Notes: generated from the sequence alone by a model not told the origin. Positions 16,131 to 24,459 are shown, numbered from the stretch's first letter. The stretch: DNA of 34,110 bases from JAAZFZ01 sp035647435 (GCA_035647435.1 DASRNM010000141.1:1-34110); one strand, 5' to 3'. A program made the numbers and translations.

Positions 16131-17219
16131 TTAGCACATTTCCTTATTCTTATCAAGGTCAAATATAAGTAATGCCCCCATGAGCATCAGCCCTGCACAG
16201 GCAGGGACATAAGCTGAATGTGATGGTGTCAACGGCACATCAGCCGAAGCAAAAGCAACGGTCGCACAGGGAATTATTTTGAACAATTCATAGCTTATAA
16301 GCGACGCCAATGCCCCATTAACCGCACGCAGTGCAAGAAACACAGATATTCTCATTTTTGTTTGCCTGACATATTCTAATACCTGACAATGAACAGACAC
16401 TCCTGCCCAACCAATTATTCCCGTTATTAAGGCTATATCAACACCCTCTTTAACCGCGGAGGCACTGCCGCTTGTGACTTCAAAAAAGCTTTTTAGAAAA
16501 ACAGAAATACCACTAAAGCTTTCAGGCAGAGCACTAATCAATGAACAAACGCATGAAAACAGGATTATCCATGAACAAACTGATAAAATGGAGCTTGCAC
16601 CTTCAGCAACCGACTCAACAACACTCTTTTGTATGCCCTTTGTTTTGACCGTAACTGGGTTGCCTATTTCATCACCGTCTTGTGCAATAAAGCGGCTCAA
16701 AACTCCGACAATTAGTGAGGAAAGGCTTAGGGATAAAAACATAACCATCCCTGCCTGCCTGCTTTTGAGCATTGTTGAGCCTATGGCACCGATGACAAAA
16801 GCCGGCCCTGCATTGACACAGAACATCATCATTCTTTGTGCGGCGTTGCGGCTTATTTCTCCATTTTCATAAAGTTGTGCGGTCATTTTTGAACCTATGG
16901 GGAAGCCGCCCAATGCGCCCATTATTATTGCTCCCGAAGCTATTCCTGGGAGTTTAAACACTCTTTTCATTATGGGCGAAAAAAAATTACCTATTAGCCC
17001 GCACAAGCCCGATTTTATCATGAATGCACTAAGCACCATAAAGGGAAACAATGAGGGTATCACAACCTGTGAACATAGGCTAAGCCCTTGCCTTACTCCA
17101 TTTGCCGTTATTTCTGGGGCATAAATAAGGCAGAACGAAAACACAAGCACAACTGCCGCTACAAAAAACATCTTCATACCGTTCAGGCGCTTTTTGTTCA
17201 ATTGCATATACATCACCAT
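16131..17219 (-). CDS. ylbJ: Sporulation integral membrane protein YlbJ
   Basis: About 360 residues with eight or so membrane segments. The nucleoside-recognition-like motif appears as VIPSLFPFMVLSAFM and GALGGFPIGSKMTAQLYENGEIS, followed by FCVNAGPAFVIGAIG. YlbJ is needed in Bacillus for a normal spore cortex and is expressed in the mother cell under sigma E. On this strand CATACATAT (17231-17223), close to the sigma E -10 consensus, lies just before the gene. If that promoter is real, the start must be one of the inner ATGs (17207 or later) and not the first one at 17219. The gene is divergent from yqfC, another sporulation gene. Confidence 0.87.
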   Translation of the reverse strand: MVMYMQLNKKRLNGMKMFFVAAVVLVFSFCLIYAPEITANGVRQGLSLCSQVVIPSLFPFMVLSAFMIKSGLCGLIGNFFSPIMKRVFKLPGIASGAIIMGALGGFPIGSKMTAQLYENGEISRNAAQRMMMFCVNAGPAFVIGAIGSTMLKSRQAGMVMFLSLSLSSLIVGVLSRFIAQDGDEIGNPVTVKTKGIQKSVVESVAEGASSILSVCSWIILFSCVCSLISALPESFSGISVFLKSFFEVTSGSASAVKEGVDIALITGIIGWAGVSVHCQVLEYVRQTKMRISVFLALRAVNGALASLISYELFKIIPCATVAFASADVPLTPSHSAYVPACAGLMLMGALLIFDLDKNKEMC

Positions 17220-17326
17220 TAGATATGTATGCGGTCAATGGGGTAAAACTGAACAAAAATGTACTTTTTACTATTCAATCAGCATAAACATTTTGGGAAG
17301 TATGTATTTGATTTGGGGCGAAAGCA

Positions 17327-17635
17327 ATGGGGCGCAGAAAGCATCGCAGAAGCAAGTCGCTGCCTAAAAACACTCCAACAATAAAGGAAAAAATAAGTGA
17401 GGAGCTCGACCTTCCTCTTTCCACAATGCCGGGGATATCGACTATAGAACTTGCAGGCAACAGGCAGGCAGTAGTTGGGGGTTGCAAGGGCGTGCTCGAA
17501 TATGACGAAGGGGTAATCAAGCTCAATTTAGGCAAAAGCATTGTTCGGTTTGTCGGCAACGACTTAGCAATTAACACTTTTCAATATGAACAGGTTGTCA
17601 TTTCAGGCAGTATTCTAACGGTCGATTTCTTATAG
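17327..17635 (+). CDS. yqfC: Sporulation protein YqfC
   Basis: A 102-residue YabP/YqfC-family protein. The first 30 residues are basic, then LPLSTMPGISTIELAGNRQAVVGGCKGVLEYDEGVIKLNLGK forms the conserved beta-rich domain. In Bacillus it is a sigma E-dependent gene always upstream of yqfD, as here. The start ATG 17327 follows TTGGGGCG (17313-17320). The exact role is unknown. yqfD follows with a gap of about 20 bases. Confidence 0.87.
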   Translation: MGRRKHRRSKSLPKNTPTIKEKISEELDLPLSTMPGISTIELAGNRQAVVGGCKGVLEYDEGVIKLNLGKSIVRFVGNDLAINTFQYEQVVISGSILTVDFL

Positions 17636-17658
17636 TTTAATCTATGGTTGGTGTGGAT

Positions 17659-18834
17659 ATGTTTATTTTTAGGTTTTTTAGGTGGCTTTTGGGATATGTC
17701 AGATTCACCGCTACGGGAGGTTTTCCCGAGCGGTTTATTAATCTTTGCTCAATAAACGGAGTTGTTCTATGGAACCTCAAAAGCCGCAACGGTGTGCTTC
17801 ATGCATGCACGGGCATTAAGGGTTACAGAGCAATTCGTCCCGCTGCAAGAAAGTCGGGCATGAAAGTCCGTATGCAACAGAAATGTGGTTTACCGTTCTT
17901 CCTCCACCGATATCGCCGCAGGGTGGGCCTTTTGATGGGTGTCGCCGCTTTTTTTGCGTTAATTTTTATTCTTTCGAGCATGATTTGGAGTGTCCGTGTT
18001 GAGGGCAATGACTATGTTCGGGACGATGTAATAATCTCTGCTTTTGAAAAGGCAGGTCTTTCAATTGGAACCCGCAGCAAAGGTCTTGACCCACAAGCAA
18101 TTGAAAGGGAGGCACTCAAGCACCTTGACAATCTGCAATGGGTTTCTTTGAATTTAGACGGGAGCACGGCCATTATTGAGGTCAGGGAAAAGGTTGTTGC
18201 GCCGCTCGTTGAAGAAAACAAACGCCCTGCCAATATTGTTGCAGCAAAATCAGGACAAATAATCATTCTTGAACCGTACAACGGAACTTCCGTTGTCGGT
18301 ATAGGCTCGGCTGTTCACAAGGGGGATTTAATCATCAGCTCGTCTGTCGAAAACAAAGACCAAACTATCAGCTTCCACCACGCAAGAGGCTATGTTGTTG
18401 CACGAACGGAAAAAACGCTTAAAGCCGAGCAAAACACTACTGAGCAACTTTTTAAATTCAGTGGTAATCGGTCGCATTACACCTTGAATTTCTTTAGTTT
18501 TTCAATCCCAATCGGTCCATGTTTTGAGCCAAAAAAAGATTGCGACGAGTTTGTCAGCAAAAAATGGCTTGAAATAAAAAATATAAAGCTGCCTATAAGC
18601 ATCACAAGAAAAATGTTTGTTGCCTCATCGGAGGTTACTGTTCAAAATAGCAATAAAATGACACTGCTAAAAGCACTCAACAACTTTTTTGACAGTTCTT
18701 CTTCGTCACTTAAGTCGGCATCGGTGCTCGAAGAATTCGTTCAGACTGAAAAAAATGATATAACACTTGTTGTCAACGGTAGCTTTGTGTGCCATGAAAA
18801 TATCGGCCTAAGCAAAGAGATTGTTATTGGTTAA
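17659..18834 (+). CDS. yqfD: Sporulation protein YqfD
   Basis: About 391 residues. A basic N-terminal region is followed by one clear membrane segment (about residues 98-116, LLMGVAAFFALIFILSSMIW) and a long extracytoplasmic part that begins WSVRVEGNDYV, a POTRA-like fold, and includes VSLNLDGSTAIIEVREKV. This is the arrangement of YqfD, a mother-cell sporulation protein. I prefer ATG 17659, which has GGTGTGG just upstream, to ATG 17644, which has no binding site. It is paired with yqfC. After its stop are two overlapping promoters for the next unit. Confidence 0.87.
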   Translation: MFIFRFFRWLLGYVRFTATGGFPERFINLCSINGVVLWNLKSRNGVLHACTGIKGYRAIRPAARKSGMKVRMQQKCGLPFFLHRYRRRVGLLMGVAAFFALIFILSSMIWSVRVEGNDYVRDDVIISAFEKAGLSIGTRSKGLDPQAIEREALKHLDNLQWVSLNLDGSTAIIEVREKVVAPLVEENKRPANIVAAKSGQIIILEPYNGTSVVGIGSAVHKGDLIISSSVENKDQTISFHHARGYVVARTEKTLKAEQNTTEQLFKFSGNRSHYTLNFFSFSIPIGPCFEPKKDCDEFVSKKWLEIKNIKLPISITRKMFVASSEVTVQNSNKMTLLKALNNFFDSSSSSLKSASVLEEFVQTEKNDITLVVNGSFVCHENIGLSKEIVIG

Positions 18835-18849
18835 AGTGCACAAAATATA

Positions 18850-18878
18850 TTGACATCTTAAATAAAGATTGACATAAT
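18850..18878 (+). promoter_or_regulatory. Upstream promoter of tandem pair
   Basis: TTGACA (18850-18855), 17 bases, CATAAT (18873-18878). Its -10 box overlaps the spacer of the second promoter. Confidence 0.6.
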
Positions 18879-18896
18879 TCAACACTTATGTAATAA
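18869..18896 (+). promoter_or_regulatory. Downstream promoter of tandem pair
   Basis: TTGACA (18869-18874), 16 bases, TAATAA (18891-18896). It shares bases with the -10 box of the first promoter, so the two exclude each other in time. Confidence 0.6.
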
Positions 18897-18973
18897 TTGT
18901 TATTATATAAATTGATTTGTGACGGTTTTTTTGTTTTTAAAGAAACGCACTGATAAAATGGGAGGATGTTAAA

Positions 18974-20290
18974 TTGTCTCAAAGTCAAACGGCTTTCAAT
19001 CAAGTTCCACCAGCAAATGTCCCGTCGCGCTTTTCCCTTGACAATGCCGCAACCATTTACCCCGCCGCCAGAACAAGAAACGGCAACAACACTTACAGGT
19101 TAGCGATTGTTTTTAAAGATGAAATAAAACCAGAGGTTTTGCAGCAGGCGGTTGATGATTTTTATAACCGACTTCCTCACTATTTTGTAAGGCTTAGAAC
19201 TGGTGCGTTTTGGTACTATTTTGAACGTGTAAAAAACTCAAAGGTTGTTGAGGAGGAGAGCTCCTACCCCTGCCGCCCCTTTGACCTTTTTAACTCAAGC
19301 AAGCCATGTTTTAGGGTGCTTTATTATAAATGTCGCCTTTCATTTGAAATTTTTCACAGTATTGCCGACGGTGGTGCAACATTAATTTTTATTAGATCTT
19401 TAGCTGCTCACTATTTGAGGTTGCTCGGGCATGATATCGAAATGAGCGACGACCTGATTGATTGCAACGACCCTATCACTCAACTTGAATTTGAGGATTC
19501 TTTCAGAAAAAACGCAATAAAAGTCAAGGGTGTTAATCGTTCAGAATCTACAAGCTATCGATACAAGGCAACACAAGTGCCAAACTATTTTAAAGTTTTA
19601 CACGGCATTGTGCCGATTGAAGATTTAAAATCTCAGTCTAAAAAATACGGAGTTTCAATTACAGAATACTTAGCCGGTGTTCTTATATATGCTTTTTATG
19701 TTGACGCCCAAAAACCTTTGCAAAAGCCAATCAAGATTTCGGTTCCGATTAGCTTAAGAAATGTTTTTAATTCTGTTTCATTAAGAAACTTTTCTTCTTA
19801 CACAAACATCGGCTTTCTGCCCGACAGCCAAAAGGAATACACTCTTGATGATATTTTCGAAAGCATTAAAGGCCAACTTAAAAGTGGCATCGGCAAGGAC
19901 CTACTGCTAAAATCCATAAGCAAGAATGTGGGAGATGCTTCAAATCCTTTTGTGCGCTTTATGCCTAATATAATCAAAACACGAGTTTTGAATATAGGTT
20001 ACAATTATTTCGGTGAAAATAAATTCACCATAGCAATGTCGAACCTCGGCATAGTAAAAATGCCCGAATCTGCCATGAAATACATTGACAGATTTGAAGT
20101 GCTTTTGGGTGAATGTCCGAAAAAAAACCTATCAGTTTCCTTGGTTTCCGACGGAAAATTAATGAATATTTCCTTCACCTCGAAAACAAAAAAAACAGAG
20201 ATTCAACGCTTGTTTTTCACAACCCTTACGAAAATCGGTGCAAGGGTTAGGGTTGAATGTAATGACAAAGAAAGCTGGATTAAACAATGA
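18974..20290 (+). CDS. Condensation/alcohol-acetyltransferase-fold acyltransferase
   Basis: A 438-residue protein of the CoA-dependent acyltransferase superfamily, which includes condensation domains and alcohol acetyltransferases. The catalytic HxxxDG motif is HSIADGG, with His128 and Asp132. The second half (LKISVPISLRNVF-like region, read here as IKISVPISLRNVFNSVSLRNFSS) matches the NRNxF-type region of these enzymes. No carrier-protein or adenylation domain is attached, so it probably acts on a free acyl-CoA and a small acceptor such as an alcohol or lipid. The start is TTG 18974 behind GGGAGGATG (18960-18968). Its stop overlaps the start of the next gene (ATGA). The substrate is unknown. 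Confidence 0.75.
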   Translation: MSQSQTAFNQVPPANVPSRFSLDNAATIYPAARTRNGNNTYRLAIVFKDEIKPEVLQQAVDDFYNRLPHYFVRLRTGAFWYYFERVKNSKVVEEESSYPCRPFDLFNSSKPCFRVLYYKCRLSFEIFHSIADGGATLIFIRSLAAHYLRLLGHDIEMSDDLIDCNDPITQLEFEDSFRKNAIKVKGVNRSESTSYRYKATQVPNYFKVLHGIVPIEDLKSQSKKYGVSITEYLAGVLIYAFYVDAQKPLQKPIKISVPISLRNVFNSVSLRNFSSYTNIGFLPDSQKEYTLDDIFESIKGQLKSGIGKDLLLKSISKNVGDASNPFVRFMPNIIKTRVLNIGYNYFGENKFTIAMSNLGIVKMPESAMKYIDRFEVLLGECPKKNLSVSLVSDGKLMNISFTSKTKKTEIQRLFFTTLTKIGARVRVECNDKESWIKQ

Positions 20291-20964
20291 GATGCGTAAA
20301 ATGTGATGTAGATTTAGGAAAAAACTATCAACTGTGCCCTTTGTGTAGTAATGAAGCGGTGGACGAAAAACCCATTTTAAAGGACATCGCAACAGCCGAG
20401 TACCCCGATGTGATATATCGTGGCTACCGCAAAAAATATGTTATGATTTCATTTTTGATATATATTGTTTTGATTTCTTTAGGAATGGCTTTTGAAAAAT
20501 ATTTCACCACGAACATCGGCTACTCCCTATTGGCTGCTTTCGTTTTGCCAAATATTTGGTCTTTTCTTGTAAGACCGTTCATTGTAAAAAAACAATATAT
20601 CGGAAGCTATTTGAATTTAGACGTTTTCTTTTTATCACTATTGATGCTATATATAAGCAAAATAAGCACTGGCTCTTTTATTTCCGCACTTGCAAAAGGT
20701 ATTCCCATTCTTTTGATTACCTACATGATGGCCCTTTTGATGTTTTCTATTATAGACCGGGACAACAAGGTCAACTCTATAAGCTATATACTCGGTGCCG
20801 GGGCAACAAGTCTTGGTTTGTTGATTGTTAGTATATTTGTCAGTGGTTTTTCGCTCCTCATCCCGTTAATTTCACTTGGGTTTTCGCTGCTATCGCTTGC
20901 CGTTATCAAAGCAATCGCTCGAAAAGATTTCAACGAGGAGTTCAAAGCAAGGTTTAAGGCATAA
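20287..20964 (+). CDS. Zinc-ribbon membrane protein (DUF6320-like)
   Basis: A 225-residue protein starting with a zinc ribbon, two CxxC pairs at residues 3-6 and 17-20 (RCVKCDVDL, LCPLCSNE), followed by a soluble linker and about six membrane segments from residue 55 to 212. I believe this plan matches DUF6320, which repeatedly accompanies the acetyltransferase-type gene encoded before it. The start overlaps the previous stop, so the two products are made together and probably act together at the membrane. A strong terminator follows. Function is unknown. Confidence 0.75.
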   Translation: MRCVKCDVDLGKNYQLCPLCSNEAVDEKPILKDIATAEYPDVIYRGYRKKYVMISFLIYIVLISLGMAFEKYFTTNIGYSLLAAFVLPNIWSFLVRPFIVKKQYIGSYLNLDVFFLSLLMLYISKISTGSFISALAKGIPILLITYMMALLMFSIIDRDNKVNSISYILGAGATSLGLLIVSIFVSGFSLLIPLISLGFSLLSLAVIKAIARKDFNEEFKARFKA

Positions 20965-20966
20965 AT

Positions 20967-20999
20967 AAAAGCTGCACAACTAACTGTGCAGCTTTTTTA
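20967..20999. terminator. Bidirectional terminator between convergent genes
   Basis: A 12-base-pair stem, AAAAGCTGCACA (20967-20978) with TGTGCAGCTTTT (20985-20996), a six-base loop and more T residues. It ends the zinc-ribbon gene and overlaps the stop of the DUF421 gene on the other strand. Confidence 0.9.
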
Positions 21000-21704
21000 T
21001 TCAATTTTTTCAAACGTTATATTTTTGTTGTTAATTTTATACACCGTAAGGTTTCCGCTTGTGTCACAGGTTGCAAGAAACACATCGGAAACTGATTTTA
21101 TTCCCTGCGCCTTTAACCTTTCTACAAGCCAATTTTCGTTCTTGCCCATTTGGGCAAGAGCTTTTTTCATTACTCGTCCATCAAGCACAACATTAGCATT
21201 TATATAATTCTGTTGTGGTGAAATGTTTAAATCCTTTGGGTTAACGGGGCGATTTGAAGAAATGGGCAAAAAGCTTATTTGCCCATTTTGCTCCATGACA
21301 GCTGTCTGCAAATCGTTCAAGTCAAAATATCCCGCTACCCTACATTGAGTCAAAAAATCAGATAAATCAATTCGCGCTTTTAAGAGGTTCTTTTTAATCA
21401 GGATTCCATTGTCATACAATAAAATTGGTTTGCCCGACATCAGTCTTCTAAATGGCAAAAATTTCTGACAAACTATTGATATCAAAACAGCAACAATTCC
21501 GTAAACCACCATTGCAGTCATAGGATGAAGGGGGTTACCCTCCAATTCCGTAGCCATTTCAGCAGCAATCGAGCCTATTGTTATGCCGATTATATAATCA
21601 AACAAGCTCATTTGAGATATTTGTTTGTCGCCCATCAGTTTTGTCAAAACAAACAATACCACCAATGAAAAAAGCGAAGTGAGAGCGACTCTTAGCAAAT
21701 CCAA
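20997..21704 (-). CDS. DUF421 (YetF/YcaP-type) membrane protein
   Basis: A 235-residue protein with three N-terminal membrane segments (about 7-22, 35-50 and 60-82) and a cytoplasmic C-terminal part. The family motif is present as LTKLMGDKQISQMSLFDYIIGITIGSIAAEM, then GKPILLYDNGILIKKNL and LRVAGYFDLNDLQTAVMEQNG-like sequence. In Bacillus, YetF-type proteins are associated with the spore membrane or are of unknown role. The start is TTG 21704, behind GAGGTGA. The stop falls inside the shared terminator. Confidence 0.85.
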   Translation of the reverse strand: MDLLRVALTSLFSLVVLFVLTKLMGDKQISQMSLFDYIIGITIGSIAAEMATELEGNPLHPMTAMVVYGIVAVLISIVCQKFLPFRRLMSGKPILLYDNGILIKKNLLKARIDLSDFLTQCRVAGYFDLNDLQTAVMEQNGQISFLPISSNRPVNPKDLNISPQQNYINANVVLDGRVMKKALAQMGKNENWLVERLKAQGIKSVSDVFLATCDTSGNLTVYKINNKNITFEKIE

Positions 21705-21776
21705 ATTATCACCTCAAAGCAAACTATACTGTTAGTTTTTATAATTCACCCTGAAATATACTCAACAAACGAAATA

Positions 21777-21812
21777 AAAAGGGCTGCACGAAAAATTCGA
21801 ACAGCTCTTTTG
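21777..21812 (-). terminator. Terminator after the YaiI/YqxD gene
   Basis: On the minus strand AAAAGAGCTG and CAGCCCTTTT form a 10-base-pair stem (one G-U pair) around a loop, followed by TTTTTATTTC. The 225 bases between the two minus-strand genes (21705-21929) hold this hairpin and nothing else I can support. Confidence 0.7.
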
Positions 21813-21929
21813 GCTATAATAATTTCTGATGAGGGATAATACATATAAGTGTACCCCCTTGCAATCGCAACGGGCACCGCTGCCGCAAACAAATCGAATT
21901 TATGCTTGTGCTTTTGACACTCATGCCGA

Positions 21930-22376
21930 TTACTCCGCACTTTTCAAGCTTTCAATCAATTTCTCAAGGTTCCTTTCAAAGGATACATCTTGGTCCGTGT
22001 TGCGTTTTGAGGGGCCTTTTAGCCTGCCCCCAGAGTTTCTGATTTTCTTTGAGACATGTCGCTGTGCAAGAAGGCTTTCAATGTTGGCGTTGCCTATTAC
22101 AAGCCCGTTTTGAGTTATCGGGAAACCCGCTCTCGCAAGCACCATTGCCGCTAAACCGTAGTCTTGCGTTACAACAACATCACCCTTTTCAAGCATGTTG
22201 ACAAGTGCGTAATCCACACTGTCCGCACCCTTTGAAACGGTGATTGTTTTTGCATCCTCTTTTTCAAAAACATGGGAGGTGTCACAAATAAGTAAGCATT
22301 CAATTTCGTGTTTTTTTGCGCAAGCAATACATATATCCACCACAGGACAACCGTCCGCATCAATTAAAATTCTCAT
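21930..22376 (-). CDS. YaiI/YqxD family protein (DUF188), PIN-like nuclease fold
   Basis: A 148-residue member of UPF0178. The N-terminus MRILIDADGCPVVD is the family signature, with conserved acidic residues at 6 and 8; SKGADSVDYALVNM and DVVVTQDYGLAAMVLARAG follow, and the C-terminal part holds a basic RLKGPSKR segment. The fold belongs to the PIN/NYN nuclease superfamily, so an RNase activity is possible but untested as far as I know. The start ATG 22376 follows AAAGAGGTA. Confidence 0.9.
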   Translation of the reverse strand: MRILIDADGCPVVDICIACAKKHEIECLLICDTSHVFEKEDAKTITVSKGADSVDYALVNMLEKGDVVVTQDYGLAAMVLARAGFPITQNGLVIGNANIESLLAQRHVSKKIRNSGGRLKGPSKRNTDQDVSFERNLEKLIESLKSAE

Positions 22377-22396
22377 AACAATACCTCTTTTACTTT

Positions 22397-22425
22397 ATTT
22401 TACACTGTCGGCTATAGTTTTGCAA
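22397..22425 (-). promoter_or_regulatory. Promoter of the YaiI/YqxD gene
   Basis: Read on the minus strand: TTGCAA (22425-22420), 17 bases, TAAAAT (22402-22397). It lies 21 bases before the start codon. Confidence 0.55.
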
Positions 22426-22454
22426 ACAAAAAAAGCTTTTATATTGAAGCGCGG

Positions 22455-22483
22455 TTGCCTGCCCAGGTAAATTAAGGTATAAA
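22455..22483 (+). promoter_or_regulatory. Promoter of the stand-alone E2 gene
   Basis: TTGCCT (22455-22460), 17 bases, TATAAA (22478-22483), 25 bases before the start. Confidence 0.55.
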
Positions 22484-22507
22484 AAACTGTTAATAAAGGA
22501 GAAATTT

Positions 22508-23464
22508 ATGCCTACAAAAACAGAAAACTATAAAGGCAAAAAGGGGTTTAACGTTCTTAACACCGAGCATTTCGGAATTCAACGCAAAATTGTCGCTAAC
22601 ATGACGACTCAATCATGGAACGAAGCCCCCCATTGTAGTTATGTTTATGAACCCGATATAACAGATTTCATGAAAGAATATGAAAAACTTCGCAATTCAA
22701 GCGACCATCCATTAAAAATATCCATTAATACTCTCATGTTGCGAATTGTTGTTGAGGGAATAAAAAAAGCACCGCAGATAAACGGGCATTTAAAATACCA
22801 AAAAAGACTCGTTAGGGGTAAATTTAAGACCTTCAGCGACATTAACATATCAATGCCTATGATTCTCCCCGGCGGAGAAATGATGACAATAAACCTTCAC
22901 AACTTTGAGGATAAAAGCCTGAATGAAATGGCAGAATACATCGAAAATGTCAGAGAAAAAATTAAAAACACAAATTTAACTCAGGCAATGTTTGATGTTT
23001 CGCTTGACAACACTATGCAAGCACTAAAACACTTTAAAATTATGACAACCGTATGTCGTTTAGTCGGCGCAAAGCTTGGCAAGCACAGGGTTGTAACTTT
23101 AAAGGGCAAAGCAAAAAAAGAATATAAGAAAATACCAAACGATATAAAGCTTACTAAAAGTGACATCGAGCAGGGAACAATCACCGTTTCAAATCTCGGC
23201 CCGCTTTATCGGGGCAGTTCTATCGGGAAGCCTGTGCTCCTCAACATTATTCCGCCTCAGGTTTTTGCAATTGCAATAGGCTCAATCATAGAAAAGCCCG
23301 GTGTATATACGGACGAAAAAGGTGAAAAGCAAATCGGGATACGAAAATATATGCCTTTGTGCCTTTCATTTGACCACAGAGCATTGGATTTTGGCGATGT
23401 TGTGCCGTTCTTAACCCGTCTTGATGGAATTTTTGAAAAACCCGAGCAAATTAATAATTGGTAA
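22508..23464 (+). CDS. Stand-alone E2-type (2-oxoacid dehydrogenase) acyltransferase domain
   Basis: A 318-residue protein made of the catalytic domain of dihydrolipoamide acyltransferases with no lipoyl domain and no E1/E3-binding domain. The C-terminal active site reads SFDHRALDFGD: the catalytic His290 and Asp294 are kept, but the glycine of the usual DHRxxDG is replaced by Phe with Gly one place later. The trimer-forming NLGPLYRGSS and the ITVSNLG segment are normal. Without a lipoyl arm it may take acyl groups straight from CoA, like chloramphenicol acetyltransferase, which has the same fold. The start ATG 22508 follows AAAGGAG. It has a gap of 29 bases to the BNR gene. Confidence 0.85.
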   Translation: MPTKTENYKGKKGFNVLNTEHFGIQRKIVANMTTQSWNEAPHCSYVYEPDITDFMKEYEKLRNSSDHPLKISINTLMLRIVVEGIKKAPQINGHLKYQKRLVRGKFKTFSDINISMPMILPGGEMMTINLHNFEDKSLNEMAEYIENVREKIKNTNLTQAMFDVSLDNTMQALKHFKIMTTVCRLVGAKLGKHRVVTLKGKAKKEYKKIPNDIKLTKSDIEQGTITVSNLGPLYRGSSIGKPVLLNIIPPQVFAIAIGSIIEKPGVYTDEKGEKQIGIRKYMPLCLSFDHRALDFGDVVPFLTRLDGIFEKPEQINNW

Positions 23465-23493
23465 AGATTAAATAAAATTTTGGAGGTGTTCGT

Positions 23494-24459
23494 TTGAAAC
23501 AAGTTAGAGAAATGGTTTTTGAAGACAAGCCAACAAAAAACTGCCATGCCTCAACCGTTCTTCCGCTTGAAAACGGCGAGGTTGTAGCGTCATGGTTTGG
23601 TGGAACAAAAGAGGGCAACAATGATGTTGATATCTGGGTAAGTGTTCGAGATGAAAACGGTTGGAACAATCCTCAACGGATTTCAGCAGATAAAAATCTC
23701 CCTCATTGGAACCCCGTGCTGTTAAAACGCAATGACGAAGTTATTCAGCTGTTTTTCAAAGTGGGAAAGAAAATATCTTTTTGGCAGACCTACTATTCGC
23801 TCTCAAATGATAATGGCAAAACATGGTTAAGCCCAAAGCCTTTAATAGAAAATGACATGAGTGGCGGCAGAGGACCCGTTAAGAACAAATGTATTCGCCT
23901 CTCTGACGGCAGATTGCTTGCACCAGCGTCAACAGAGCAGGATAATGTGTGGAAAGCTTTTGTTGATATATCCTTTGATGACGGAGCAACATGGGAAAGG
24001 CAAAATGATATCTCTCAAGCGACCCACGAAGGGAAAACAGTAAATATCATTCAACCGACACTGTGGGAATCAGAGCCCGGCAAGGTTAGTATGCTAATTC
24101 GCTCAAATTGTGGCAGGGCTTATCGTAGCGACTCCATCGATTTTGGCGAAACATGGTGTACCGTTTACAGAACCGATGTTAAAAACAACAACAGTGGTCT
24201 TGACCTTGTTAGCCTCAAAGATGGCACATTGTACTTGGTTTCAAACCCAGTTGAAGAAAACTGGGGTGAGCGTGCACCATTGACTTTAATGAAATCAACC
24301 GACAACGGTATAACGTGGGAGGAAGTTCTTTGCCTTGAAAAGCTAAACAATAAAGATGATGAGTTTTCATACCCTGCAATTGAGGCGGTGGGCAACACTC
24401 TCTACATTACATACACATGGCACAGAGAAAAGATAGTTTTTTGGAAAATCGAGCTTTAA
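23494..24459 (+). CDS. BNR-repeat sialidase-fold protein, probable glycoside hydrolase
   Basis: A 321-residue six-bladed propeller of the BNR_2 type. Four Asp-box motifs are visible: SNDNGKTW (104-111), SFDDGATW (160-167), SIDFGETW (214-221) and STDNGITW (268-275). The N-terminal NCHASTVLPLENGEVVASWFGG and the GGRGPVKNKCIRLSDGRLLAPASTE segment are typical of a bacterial subgroup annotated as exo-alpha-sialidase. The FRIP arginine motif of classical GH33 sialidases is not seen, and there is no signal peptide, so it should act inside the cell on imported oligosaccharides. True sialidase activity is doubtful. The start is TTG 23494 behind GGAGGTG. Confidence 0.8.
   Translation: MKQVREMVFEDKPTKNCHASTVLPLENGEVVASWFGGTKEGNNDVDIWVSVRDENGWNNPQRISADKNLPHWNPVLLKRNDEVIQLFFKVGKKISFWQTYYSLSNDNGKTWLSPKPLIENDMSGGRGPVKNKCIRLSDGRLLAPASTEQDNVWKAFVDISFDDGATWERQNDISQATHEGKTVNIIQPTLWESEPGKVSMLIRSNCGRAYRSDSIDFGETWCTVYRTDVKNNNSGLDLVSLKDGTLYLVSNPVEENWGERAPLTLMKSTDNGITWEEVLCLEKLNNKDDEFSYPAIEAVGNTLYITYTWHREKIVFWKIEL

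Noticed and set aside
21820..21940. Small minus-strand gene between DUF421 and YaiI/YqxD genes
   Set aside because: The only open frame has no binding site and covers the terminator hairpin.
23494..24459. Firm annotation as neuraminidase (nanH)
   Set aside because: Asp boxes alone do not show sialidase activity; the FRIP motif is not visible and there is no export signal.
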